IMG/VR virus record: IMGVR_UViG_3300031857_000517
Coordinates: 1-38,815 of that record
Reading direction: 5' to 3' (one strand)
DNA length: 38,815 bases
Source: a virus
Shown here: one piece after another, positions 25,643-32,862 of the stretch
How the letters are laid out: each line of letters begins with the position of its first letter
How positions within the stretch are numbered: the stretch's first letter is position 1
Notes under the pieces: model-generated
Told to the model about the DNA's origin: nothing
What the model saw: only the letters and a program-made list of their open reading frames with translations
Databases searched by the model: none
Position numbers and translations under genes: made by a program

Positions 25643-25666
25643 CTTACTTATTATTGCTCCTGAATA

Positions 25667-25674
25667 TATTTATA
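25667..25674 (+). promoter_or_regulatory. TATTTATA intergenic motif
   Basis: Exact TATTTATA in the 53-base gap before the ferritin-like gene, 21 bases from the ATG at 25696. Confidence 0.5.
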
Positions 25675-25695
25675 TAGGATAAAATCTATATAATT

Positions 25696-26271
25696 ATGCC
25701 CTATACTCGTAAAGGTAATTGCGTATACAAAGAAACTGGCAAGAAAATGGGCTGCTCTAAAGACGCAGCCGCTGCTGAAAAATACATGAAGGCGTTATAC
25801 GCCGCTGAATCCGGAAATCTTAAAGAAGGATTTGAACCAGAAACAATTGATCCAAACCAACCAGAATTAGCAGTGACTATTGAGTTACCTAACCCAACAC
25901 AAGCTATGGCTTCTTTTGTCTCAACTTTTTTTGCTTCTCGCACACAATCTCATATATTCCATTTACAAGTTAAAGGACCAGGTGCTTTTGCTGCTCATAC
26001 AGCATTACAAGCATATTATGAAGGTATCATTCCATTAATTGATGGTTTAGTTGAATCATTTCAAGGTCGCTATGGTATCATTACTGGTTATAAGTGTGAA
26101 GGACAGTGGATTGAAAATCCAACTGATGCTATAAAATATTTTGAAGCTTTATGTATGTACATTGAGAAAAACCGTCAAATGTTACCTCAAGATTCATACA
26201 TTCAAAACCAAATTGATACATTTGTTGAATTAGTTGAATCAACTAAATACAAATTAGTAAACTTACAATAA
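25696..26271 (+). CDS. Ferritin/Dps-like four-helix protein (DUF5856-like) with Cys N-domain
   Basis: A 191-residue protein in two parts. Residues 1-40 form a small basic module (GNCVYKETGKKMGCSKDAAA, then MKALYAAE) that I recall recurring at the start of phage proteins. LKE-Gly at 42-45 then matches the proposed processing site. Residues about 66-185 look ferritin-like: SRTQSHIFHLQVKGPGAFAA (His86, His89), His101, YYEGIIPLIDGLVESFQG (Glu109, Asp116, Glu120). Helices with spaced His/Glu/Asp are expected for a di-iron or Dps-like bundle. DUF5856 is my recollection of the family name. DNA protection or iron binding in the virion is speculative. It is coupled to the next gene (TAATG). Confidence 0.72.
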   Translation: MPYTRKGNCVYKETGKKMGCSKDAAAAEKYMKALYAAESGNLKEGFEPETIDPNQPELAVTIELPNPTQAMASFVSTFFASRTQSHIFHLQVKGPGAFAAHTALQAYYEGIIPLIDGLVESFQGRYGIITGYKCEGQWIENPTDAIKYFEALCMYIEKNRQMLPQDSYIQNQIDTFVELVESTKYKLVNLQ

Positions 26272-26648
26272 TGAAAATTCGCATAGTTAAAGAGGAAGAG
26301 GATTTTACACCAATTGAAGATCCTAAAGAACCAAAACCTGCTGCTAAACAATTTCAAATATTAGCATCAATGATCACTAACACTAAAGTTAATGACCAAA
26401 CAAATATACTATCAGCTATGCGTGCATTACCAGGCGTTACTATTGTAAATTCACAAGCAGCTGTTCCAGGTTCTAACTCAGAAGGACAATTACGTTACAA
26501 AACAAATGTTGATATTAAAATTGACACTTCAGCTATTGAAGGTGATGTAAAAGAAGGTATTAAGAAAATTGTTGAAGATATCAAGAATATTGAAGGTGTT
26601 GTTGAATTTAAATTATTACCAAAAGCAAAAGAAACAACTCCATACTAA
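26271..26648 (+). CDS. Small alpha/beta (ACT/ferredoxin-like) protein with MKIRIVKE leader
   Basis: A 125-residue protein. The leader MKIRIVKE is followed by an acidic/Pro linker to residue about 25. The body alternates helix and strand: ILSAMRALPGVTIVNSQ, then RYKTNVDIKID and IKKIVEDIKNIEGVVEFKLL, a beta-alpha-beta-beta-alpha-beta pattern like ACT or ferredoxin-like folds. The fold is predicted by eye. It has TAATG overlaps on both sides. No ligand or role is evident. Confidence 0.72.
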   Translation: MKIRIVKEEEDFTPIEDPKEPKPAAKQFQILASMITNTKVNDQTNILSAMRALPGVTIVNSQAAVPGSNSEGQLRYKTNVDIKIDTSAIEGDVKEGIKKIVEDIKNIEGVVEFKLLPKAKETTPY

Positions 26649-27304
26649 TGAATAAGGTGCAATTAAAAGAACATATTGAGAGAATCATTAGTTATGTGGG
26701 CCAAGAATATAACCATGGCCCTAAACTTATAATGAATGAAAGTAAAAATCCAATTTTTATTTCTGAAGGTTTATTTTACCACATTGAGAATAATCTTCCA
26801 ATTAACGAATCTATATACCGTCCTCAATCCATGATGTTTTTAAAACTATTTGTTGAGGCGAGAAATTTATATGAATCTAAGCGCTTACAATTATGTGAAG
26901 CAGACCAATACTATTTTGATAATACTGATATTGGAACATTTGGTGAGTATAATGGTATTAAAGTACCACTAGACTTACCCCTGACCGAGGAATTCTTGAT
27001 TGAAACATTAGAAGAAGCAGATAAGAAAAAGAAAACACCCCCAATTGGAAAACCAAAACGTGGTGGTTCTAAAAAATTCTATGTATATGTTAGAGATAAA
27101 GGCAAAGTAAAAAAAGTATCATTTGGTATGGCAGGTGGTGGCTTAAGAGCCAAACTAAACAATCCAAAAGCTAGACAAGCATTTTCTAATCGTCATAATT
27201 GCCCTCAGAAAAAAGATAGAACTAAAGCTTCATATTGGAGCTGTCGTTTACCTCGTTATGCAAAACTATTAGGATTTAAAACAACATTTAGCGGATACTG
27301 GTAA
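26648..27304 (+). CDS. Protein with C-terminal RHNC...YWSCR domain
   Basis: A 218-residue protein. It starts MNKVQLKE, and a second site, ISE-Gly, lies near residue 40. The middle is acidic and helical and ends in a Lys-rich linker. Residues about 143-210 are a basic domain: KFYVYVRDKGKVKKVSFG, then ARQAFSNRHNCPQKKDRTKA and YWSCRLPRYAKLLG. This His/Cys/Trp signature recurs in T4-like marine phages as I recall; its function is unknown, but the basic character suits nucleic-acid contact. It is coupled to both neighbours by TAATG. Confidence 0.75.
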   Translation: MNKVQLKEHIERIISYVGQEYNHGPKLIMNESKNPIFISEGLFYHIENNLPINESIYRPQSMMFLKLFVEARNLYESKRLQLCEADQYYFDNTDIGTFGEYNGIKVPLDLPLTEEFLIETLEEADKKKKTPPIGKPKRGGSKKFYVYVRDKGKVKKVSFGMAGGGLRAKLNNPKARQAFSNRHNCPQKKDRTKASYWSCRLPRYAKLLGFKTTFSGYW

Positions 27305-27531
27305 TGATTAGTCTAATAAAAATATTAAAAGAAGGTAAAATTGAATATCCTGCTGACCATCAGCCAGGTATGCGTGTGACTAAAGGTGGTTCAATGTGTG
27401 CTAATTGTGAATATTGGATCGCTGATGGTAATAAATGTAATAACAAATATTGGCTTCAATGGAATAATAATGATGAACAAGTCCCATACCCAGCAGATGA
27501 ATACTGTTGTAATTGGTGGCATGAAAAATAA
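27304..27531 (+). CDS. Small five-Cys protein, HiPIP-like or zinc-binding, with LKE leader
   Basis: A 75-residue protein. The leader MISLIKILKE ends in LKE followed by Gly. The remainder has Cys32-x2-Cys35 (MCANCEYW), Cys45 and Cys68-Cys69 (YCCNWWHEK). The spacing and the aromatic C-terminus resemble high-potential iron-sulfur proteins, but a zinc site is equally possible. If processed after Glu10, the mature protein would be a 65-residue metal-binding domain. It starts inside the preceding stop (TAATG). Confidence 0.72.
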   Translation: MISLIKILKEGKIEYPADHQPGMRVTKGGSMCANCEYWIADGNKCNNKYWLQWNNNDEQVPYPADEYCCNWWHEK

Positions 27532-27536
27532 ATAAT

Positions 27537-27800
27537 ATGAGTCAACCTTATGTAGACTTAGTTGTGACAGATGAATATGTGATTAGGGAATTTGATGAAA
27601 ACATTGATCCTATAGAATTAATGTGGCATCGAGATGATGAAAATAGGCTGGTAGAAGCTATAGAACCAACAGATTGGTTAGTACAGCTTGATAACCAGCT
27701 ACCAATGTCTATGGATAAACCAATATTTATCCCCAGACATGCGTGGCATAGAACAATAAAAGGAACAGGAAAATTAAAGATTAAAATATATAAATCATGA
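27537..27800 (+). CDS. Small cupin-like protein
   Basis: An 87-residue beta-rich protein. It shows DENIDPIELMWHRDDENR, later DWLVQLDNQLPMSMDKP and FIPRHAWHRTIKGTGKLKI. The two His-containing strands and IPRHAWHR fit the second half of a cupin barrel, which often binds a metal. It lacks the MK...(L/I)XE leader seen on its neighbours. It overlaps the next gene by ATGA. The function is unknown. Confidence 0.7.
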   Translation: MSQPYVDLVVTDEYVIREFDENIDPIELMWHRDDENRLVEAIEPTDWLVQLDNQLPMSMDKPIFIPRHAWHRTIKGTGKLKIKIYKS

Positions 27801-28234
27801 AAAAATCTGAATTAAAACAATTAATCAGAGAAGCAATTGAAGAAGTAAAACCTAAAGTTGAAGAAGCTAAGGAAGACTTCGCTCCAGAAATTGATGAAAT
27901 TGGTTCATTCTGGGTAGTTGAAAAACCATCTACTAGTGCTACTTTAGATGATATCTGCTTTGAGTGCGAAAATATCGCTTACTTAATCAACCAAGTTCGT
28001 GGTGGTTTAAGTGAAAAAGATATTAAAGGTGTATTCTTTAAAGAAGCTAAAGCTAAAAAATTAGCTGAAAAATTGTTAGCTGATCGTGATAAGAAAAAAG
28101 ACGAAGTGAAACAAGCAGCTGAAGCTTACAAGAAAATGAAAGAAGAAACTTTAGCTAAAGTACAAGAGTACATGAAAAACAAAAAAGCTACTAAAGATGT
28201 AGTTGATGAGTTAAAAGACTTAACTGATAAATAA
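27797..28234 (+). CDS. Helical protein with MKKSELKQLIRE leader
   Basis: A 145-residue acidic/Lys-rich helical protein. The leader MKKSELKQLIRE ends in IRE followed by Ala, a textbook (L/I)XE-Ala site. An acidic linker leads to a short globular patch (FWVVEKPSTSATLDDICFEC, residues about 38-57), then a long coiled coil (residues about 85-140). Two Cys lie at 54 and 57. The leader is closely similar to that of the next gene. I do not recognise the body; an internal head or DNA-condensing role would fit its composition. Confidence 0.75.
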   Translation: MKKSELKQLIREAIEEVKPKVEEAKEDFAPEIDEIGSFWVVEKPSTSATLDDICFECENIAYLINQVRGGLSEKDIKGVFFKEAKAKKLAEKLLADRDKKKDEVKQAAEAYKKMKEETLAKVQEYMKNKKATKDVVDELKDLTDK

Positions 28235-28554
28235 TGAAACGCTCTGAATTAAAAAATATTATTAAAGAGTTAGTTGAAGCATCATATGTAGATTCATCCT
28301 CAACTGAGATAGGTAAAACCAAAATTGACCCCCAGACTGGAGTTAAGTCAACATTAAAAAGTATTGATCCTGAGACAGGTAAATTTTCTTGGGATGTTGA
28401 ATATGATGTTGACCCTAAATTCTTATATGATAAATTAGATCAATTAGTTGATTATTTAAGAAAAGCTCCTAAAGACTCTGAATTAGCTCAGTATAGAGAT
28501 ATACTTAAGAATTTAAAGAACAGAACTGCTAGAGTAATAAATCAAAGTAAATAA
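28234..28554 (+). CDS. Small protein with MKRSELKNIIKE leader
   Basis: A 106-residue protein. The leader MKRSELKNIIKE is followed by LVE-Ala, giving two overlapping (L/I)XE sites; the second is the better match. The body has a DPQTG/DPETG repeat (IDPQTGVKSTLKSIDPETGK) and a helical C-terminus (LYDKLDQLVDYLRKAP). It has TAATG overlaps at both ends. The family is not recognised. Confidence 0.72.
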   Translation: MKRSELKNIIKELVEASYVDSSSTEIGKTKIDPQTGVKSTLKSIDPETGKFSWDVEYDVDPKFLYDKLDQLVDYLRKAPKDSELAQYRDILKNLKNRTARVINQSK

Positions 28555-29096
28555 TGAAGATTAGAATTAAAGAAGATGAAGTATCAAGTGCTGTGTCACA
28601 AATAAAGACTCAAATGAGTGCTTTTATGGGTGGTATGGAAGATGCTATTGAAGATAAAAGCAAAAGTCAAAAAGAAAGTGCTACTCTTACAACAGCTAGT
28701 GTTCTGTTAGCATTACCTGCTATATTAGGTTTAATAGCTCGTTTAGGTAAATCAGTTAGTTCAATTATTAAAAGAACTATTGGTACTGCTTCTCAAAATC
28801 AATCAGATTCTGAAAAATACTTCCAACAAATGGGTCGTATAGCTGATGAATTACATCATCTGTATATTAAACCAATTGAATTAATAGTTAAACGTTTTGT
28901 TAAAGACGAAAATAAAGCTAAAAAAGTGGCTGCTGGAATATTCCATGTTATTGTTGCTGTTATGATGATAGCATCAGGAGTAACAGCTGTTAAAGCGTTA
29001 CAAGCAAAAGAAATTTCATTAGCTTCATTAGAAACAGCATTATCAGCTGTTAAAGGTGGTGAAGTAAAACAATATATAACTAAATTATTAGCGTAA
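28554..29096 (+). CDS. Membrane protein with MKIRIKE leader
   Basis: A 180-residue protein. MKIRIKE is encoded by the same 21 bases as in the kinase gene at 22235. Two strongly hydrophobic segments follow: about residues 46-64 (TASVLLALPAILGLIARLG) and 123-147 (VAAGIFHVIVAVMMIASGVT), separated by a helical charged loop with YFQQMGRIADELHHLYIKP. There is no signal peptidase motif. A membrane protein bearing the same leader as soluble neighbours would be unusual cargo; alternatives are a holin-like or exclusion protein. It is coupled on both sides by TAATG. Confidence 0.74.
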   Translation: MKIRIKEDEVSSAVSQIKTQMSAFMGGMEDAIEDKSKSQKESATLTTASVLLALPAILGLIARLGKSVSSIIKRTIGTASQNQSDSEKYFQQMGRIADELHHLYIKPIELIVKRFVKDENKAKKVAAGIFHVIVAVMMIASGVTAVKALQAKEISLASLETALSAVKGGEVKQYITKLLA

Positions 29097-29464
29097 TGAT
29101 TCGTTTAACAGATATATTAATTGAATCGCTTCTTGAACAGAAAAAAGATCGTTGCCATCGCATAGCTGATAGACGCTATGATAAACCATCTGCTTATAAA
29201 TCAGGTGCTATTGTTAGATGTCGTCAAGGTAAAATTTGGAAAGATCTTAAAGAAGATGAATCATTACATAAATGGTTTAAACGTTCTGGCCCTAAAGGTA
29301 AAGAAACTGGTTGGGTAGATTGTAATGCTCCTGACGGAAAAGGCGGATATAAAGCCTGTGGACGAAAAGAAGGTGAAAAAAGATCAAAATATCCTGCTTG
29401 TAGACCAACACCTGCTGGATGTAAGAAAAAAGGTAAAGGTAAAACTTGGGGAAAAACAAAATAA
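29096..29464 (+). CDS. Cys-rich basic protein (DUF5872-like) with [10 protein letters not shown] leader
   Basis: A 122-residue, very basic protein. The leader [10 protein letters not shown] ends in LIE followed by Ser. Two Cys modules follow: residues 17-48 ([20 protein letters not shown], then [11 protein letters not shown]), and residues about 56-109 ([41 protein letters not shown]). The second module matches what I remember as DUF5872; both recur in phage proteins without known function. The Lys/Arg-rich tail suggests nucleic-acid binding. The next gene starts eight bases after its stop. Confidence 0.75.
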   Translation: MIRLTDILIESLLEQKKDRCHRIADRRYDKPSAYKSGAIVRCRQGKIWKDLKEDESLHKWFKRSGPKGKETGWVDCNAPDGKGGYKACGRKEGEKRSKYPACRPTPAGCKKKGKGKTWGKTK

Positions 29465-29472
29465 ATAAAAAT

Positions 29473-30012
29473 ATGCAAGACAATTTTAATATACACAACT
29501 GGCGTTTAAATAAAGCTGTAGAAGCTTTAGATCCAGTAGGCAAAGAAGATTCTGATATTGATAATGATGGTGATGTAGATAAAACAGATAAGTATCTTAA
29601 TAAACGTAGAGATGCTATTGAAAAAGCAACCCAAAAAGAAGGTACTGGTGAAGACCATGAAGTATCAATGGCTCAAAATAGCTTACAAGCCATTATTAGC
29701 TCAGCTTCTCAACTAATGAATAAATTAGGAGATAATGAACGCAACATTCCAGGTTGGATTCAAGATCATATTGCTAAATCAGAAAACTACATTGAGCAAG
29801 CTAATCAAAGCTTCCATGAATTAGAACCAGCAGTTAATGATATGGATACTGATACAATGGATGAAGCTATGTTCACATCAGCTAACTCTAATAACCCAGA
29901 AGGTGATAAATTAGTGTTACGTTTCTTACAAGGTATTGCTAAGAAATTTGACTACCCAGTATATCAAGCTGCTTTATTTGTTAAAGATAGAATTAAAAAA
30001 TTAGGCTATTAA
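29473..30012 (+). CDS. Helical protein with EF-hand-like calcium loop
   Basis: 179 residues from the ATG at 29473. An in-frame TTG at 29446 overlaps the previous gene and is rejected. After [19 protein letters not shown], residues about 27-38 form an EF-hand/dockerin-type loop ([15 protein letters not shown]). A helical region follows ([20 protein letters not shown], then [20 protein letters not shown]) and a C-terminal helix ([19 protein letters not shown]). The Asp spacing predicts calcium binding. It lacks a clear (L/I)XE leader. The gene after it begins four bases downstream. Confidence 0.75.
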   Translation: MQDNFNIHNWRLNKAVEALDPVGKEDSDIDNDGDVDKTDKYLNKRRDAIEKATQKEGTGEDHEVSMAQNSLQAIISSASQLMNKLGDNERNIPGWIQDHIAKSENYIEQANQSFHELEPAVNDMDTDTMDEAMFTSANSNNPEGDKLVLRFLQGIAKKFDYPVYQAALFVKDRIKKLGY

Positions 30013-30016
30013 TCTA

Positions 30017-31897
30017 ATGAAAAAAATTAAAATTATAAGATCTCGTCCTCTTAAAGAAGTAGATGATGAAGTAGTTGATCAGGCTTTAACAAATAATAAA
30101 CCTGAAGAACTTACTTATGAGTCTAATCCTTTAGAGTTTATTTTACAAAAATATCCTTCATTAACAGAGACTTTAGTTGAGTTATTGACTGAAGACTTTA
30201 GAGATTATCTTAATGGTATCTATATAATGGCTCCTAAGCCAACAGTATTTAAGGTTGTTTTACATAATAATCAATATTTCTATCTAACATGGATGGGTAA
30301 AACTTATGAAGCTAAAGTAAGTGGTAAAAAATACTGGTTATCAAGTATAGGTGAATTAGAAAGAGCAACTATTGAAATAGCTAACCTATTAATGTTAGGA
30401 GCAGCTCCTTCAACTCAAGGACCTGAAGCAGAAATGACTTCTGCTCCAGAAGAAACACCTGAAGAGACACCTGAAGAAACACCTGAGGAAACACCAGAAG
30501 AAGAAGCACCTGAAGAAATACAAGAATCAAAAAAAAAGTTTCTATTAAATTTACTAGAAAACATAGTTACTGAGTTAACTATATCTCCTGATTACCAAAC
30601 AAAAAAAGGACCTAATCCTTATTATACTATCACACCTGAAGCTGAGTCTAATGTTAAAAAAGCTTTAAAAGGTAAAGCAGATACTAGTAATTTACTTTTC
30701 AAAAATGTAGAAAAACCAGGTACTCTAATTTACCAAGAAAAAGGAAATAATTATTTCCAAATAATGAATTTAATTGATGGTAAAGCTAAAGCTACAAAAT
30801 ACTATATAGCCTTATCTAAATCATCAGTGACAGGACATTATGGAGAATCAAGTAAAGGATCTGGTGGTGGTGCTGAACAAACAGCAGTTCAAGAATCTGC
30901 TCAATGTTTAGTTAATGCTATTCGTTATAATAAAGGAAAAGATATAACACCTAAAGATTTAACAGCGACTAATATTAAATCTGCTTCAAAACGTACAAAT
31001 ACATCTTCATCACTTGAAGAAATGGTAACATTCCTTAAAGATAATCCAGATTGGCAAGTAACAGCTTCTAGCACAGCTAATGCTTTAGCTAAACAATATC
31101 CTAGCAACTTTACCTTTTATAGACAATCAGGTATTGTTCCTAGAATAGAAGCTGCGGCTAAAATAGCACTTAAAAATGCTGGAGTAGATGCAAACATAAA
31201 TAAATGGAATCCAGCTGATATGTGGATGGCTACTGATGAAGTTAAGGATATTGAATTTCCTACTAATTTAGAACAATTAAATGCGTTGATAGCTAAACTA
31301 TTTAACGCTAAAAAATTAATTGGAGTATCATTAAAAAAATGTAGCGCTTGTAAAGTTGAAGTTTATAATAATCCAAAAGTAGCAAAATCAACTACTAAAT
31401 TTGATAAAATAGAACCTATAGACAAAAATATATTTGCTACTAAAGATATCTATTTAAGTTTTGAAGGTGGTAAAGTACAATTTAGAAATTTCAATGACAT
31501 AACTAGCTGGCAAGGAGAAATTAAAGGTAAAGAAGCATCAGGTGGTAAAATAGGACAAGGAATTGTTAGTTCCATCTTAAAAAGTTTAGGACAACCTGGT
31601 TTATCTAACCAAAAAGAAATATTAACATCTTGTCAAAAACCAGACGCTGGTTTTATAAGTAATTTTTATAAATTATATAACAATACTAAATCATTATCTA
31701 AAGTAAGTACTGAAGAATTTACTAATAACTTTAAAAAAGCACCATTAGGTAATAGAACAAGTAATTATTTTAATGTTGAATTTTTAAACCAATTTGGTAA
31801 ATTAAGTAGTGACAATAAAGATAAATTTATAAGTGAATTAGTTGGATATGCTAAATCAAGTTCTAGCTTCTCATCTATATTCGCTAAAGTATCATAA
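30017..31897 (+). CDS. Two-part protein: N-domain, PEET linker, PD-(D/E)XK-like C-domain
   Basis: A 626-residue protein. The leader is MKKIKIIRSRPLKE (LKE at 12-14). Residues about 73-128 form a small domain (TVFKVVLHNNQYFYLTWMGK). Residues 145-170 are acidic PEET repeats ending IQE-Ser, another (L/I)XE-type site. Residues about 190-626 form a large domain with AVQESAQCLVNAIRY (Glu293), KWNPADMW (Asp401) and LIGVSLKK (Lys440). The E...D...xxK order suggests a restriction-endonuclease-like fold, with Ser replacing the usual Glu; this is a weak assignment. It could be packaged as a precursor with two products. It ends a transcription unit. Confidence 0.7.
   Translation: MKKIKIIRSRPLKEVDDEVVDQALTNNKPEELTYESNPLEFILQKYPSLTETLVELLTEDFRDYLNGIYIMAPKPTVFKVVLHNNQYFYLTWMGKTYEAKVSGKKYWLSSIGELERATIEIANLLMLGAAPSTQGPEAEMTSAPEETPEETPEETPEETPEEEAPEEIQESKKKFLLNLLENIVTELTISPDYQTKKGPNPYYTITPEAESNVKKALKGKADTSNLLFKNVEKPGTLIYQEKGNNYFQIMNLIDGKAKATKYYIALSKSSVTGHYGESSKGSGGGAEQTAVQESAQCLVNAIRYNKGKDITPKDLTATNIKSASKRTNTSSSLEEMVTFLKDNPDWQVTASSTANALAKQYPSNFTFYRQSGIVPRIEAAAKIALKNAGVDANINKWNPADMWMATDEVKDIEFPTNLEQLNALIAKLFNAKKLIGVSLKKCSACKVEVYNNPKVAKSTTKFDKIEPIDKNIFATKDIYLSFEGGKVQFRNFNDITSWQGEIKGKEASGGKIGQGIVSSILKSLGQPGLSNQKEILTSCQKPDAGFISNFYKLYNNTKSLSKVSTEEFTNNFKKAPLGNRTSNYFNVEFLNQFGKLSSDNKDKFISELVGYAKSSSSFSSIFAKVS
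30448..30510 (+). repeat. PEET-coding tandem repeat
   Basis: Four imperfect 12-base units of the form GAAACACCTGAA, encoding Pro-Glu-Glu-Thr, then degenerate acidic codons. Unit number could vary by slippage. Confidence 0.8.
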
Positions 31898-31905
31898 TAT
31901 TTATA
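31898..31905 (+). promoter_or_regulatory. TATTTATA intergenic motif
   Basis: Exact TATTTATA starting immediately after the stop codon at 31895-31897 and 17 bases before the ATG at 31923. Confidence 0.5.
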
Positions 31906-31922
31906 ATATATAGTAAAACAAT

Positions 31923-32255
31923 ATGAAAAAACAACTAAACGAAATTAAAAGAATGCAGCAATTAGCTGGAATTTTAGTTGAAAATGAAGAAGTAAACGAA
32001 CCTATAGTTTGGAATTGGGATAAAGCTAGAAGTACATCAGAAGATGATGAGGGAGTTGTTTATAAAGTTTGGGGGCAAGGTGAATTATATAATTATTATG
32101 GTAAATTTGAATTATTTAATTCTGATAATGGTGATTATAGAGATATTAAAGATGAAAATGATAGAAAAGAGGGAAATTTTATATACGCTTCAAAATATAC
32201 AAAAGATACAGATGAGTTAGTAGGTGAATTAGATCCTGAAGATATATCTTTATAA
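31923..32255 (+). CDS. Small protein with NEIKRMQQLAGILVE leader
   Basis: A 110-residue protein. The first 20 residues (MKKQLNEIKRMQQLAGILVE) end in LVE. I recall this N-terminal pattern being common in phages of the same broad group, and it resembles NEIERMQELA of the gene at 36677. The body is acidic and beta-rich with many Tyr and Trp residues (VVYKVWGQGELYNYYGKFEL). No family is recognised. The gene is followed by a hairpin region and a terminator, so it is probably the last of its unit. Confidence 0.72.
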   Translation: MKKQLNEIKRMQQLAGILVENEEVNEPIVWNWDKARSTSEDDEGVVYKVWGQGELYNYYGKFELFNSDNGDYRDIKDENDRKEGNFIYASKYTKDTDELVGELDPEDISL

Positions 32256-32261
32256 CATATA

Positions 32262-32280
32262 GACAGATTCATAGCCTGTC
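32262..32280 (+). other. Weak hairpin upstream of a terminator
   Basis: GACAG (32262-32266) pairs with CTGTC (32276-32280) around a nine-base loop. It lies between the stop at 32255 and the stronger hairpin at 32303. It could be part of a 3' end structure or chance. Confidence 0.35.
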
Positions 32281-32302
32281 GACTTAAAAAAATTATGCAG
32301 CT

Positions 32303-32336
32303 GTGGCGCACCCAAAAGGTGTGCCATTCTCTATTT
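32303..32336 (+). terminator. Intrinsic terminator
   Basis: GGCGCACC (32305-32312) pairs with GGTGTGCC (32318-32325), one G-T pair, five-base loop CAAAA. A T-rich run (ATTCTCTATTT) follows. It terminates the unit ending at 32255. Confidence 0.75.
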
Positions 32337-32342
32337 GACCTA

Positions 32343-32350
32343 TATAAATA
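32343..32350 (+). promoter_or_regulatory. TATAAATA late-promoter-like box
   Basis: TATAAATA, identical to the T4 late promoter core in the sense orientation, lies just downstream of the terminator and 17 bases before the ATG at 32368. It is the only gene-head site where I see the sense form without TATTTATA beside it. Confidence 0.5.
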
Positions 32351-32367
32351 AATTATATTTAGTTATT

Positions 32368-32862
32368 ATGAATATATTTTACATCCACCCTGATCCAAAA
32401 GTAGCTGCTAAGCAGTTAGTAGATGATCATATCCGCAAGATGCAAATTGAGTCTGCTCAAATGTTATGTACAACATTTCATCATTATGGAATAGAAGCTC
32501 CATACAAGAAAGCTCATTATAACCACCCATCAACAAAGTGGGTTCGTGAGTCAATGAATCATGTTAAATGGTTACTTGAACATGGTTTAGAGATATGTGA
32601 TGAGTTTGTTGTTAGATATGGTAAGTCACATGCAACAGAAAAAGTTTTGCTATGGGTAAAAGATAACTTATCTTTATTAGAAGGTAAAATTCCAAATAGT
32701 GAATTTATACCTCCACCACAATGTATGCCTAATGAATATAAAAAAGACGATACATTGAATGCGTATAGAGAATTTTATATTAAAGACAAAATTGGAATTA
32801 AAAAATTAAATTATAACAAACTAAATAACACCCCAGAATGGATAAAAAAATCGTTATTGTAG
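32368..32862 (+). CDS. Conserved phage hypothetical protein (MNIFYIHPDPKVAA type)
   Basis: 164 residues from the ATG at 32368. An in-frame TTG at 32335 would place the start inside the terminator/promoter region and is rejected. The N-terminus, MNIFYIHPDPKVAAKQLVDD followed by IRKMQIESAQMLCT, is a pattern I recall from many phage hypothetical proteins. A His-rich segment follows (THFHHYG-like, then KKAHYNHPSTKWVRES). The conserved His and Asp residues suggest an enzyme, but no activity can be named. It overlaps the FAD enzyme gene by 25 bases. Confidence 0.78.
   Translation: MNIFYIHPDPKVAAKQLVDDHIRKMQIESAQMLCTTFHHYGIEAPYKKAHYNHPSTKWVRESMNHVKWLLEHGLEICDEFVVRYGKSHATEKVLLWVKDNLSLLEGKIPNSEFIPPPQCMPNEYKKDDTLNAYREFYIKDKIGIKKLNYNKLNNTPEWIKKSLL

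Noticed and set aside
29446-29473. TTG start for the EF-hand-like gene
   Set aside because: It overlaps the Lys-rich end of the previous gene and adds residues without a pattern; ATG at 29473 is preferred.
32335-32368. TTG start for the MNIFYIHPDPKVAA protein
   Set aside because: It falls in the terminator tail and across a TATAAATA box; the familiar protein start is at the ATG at 32368.
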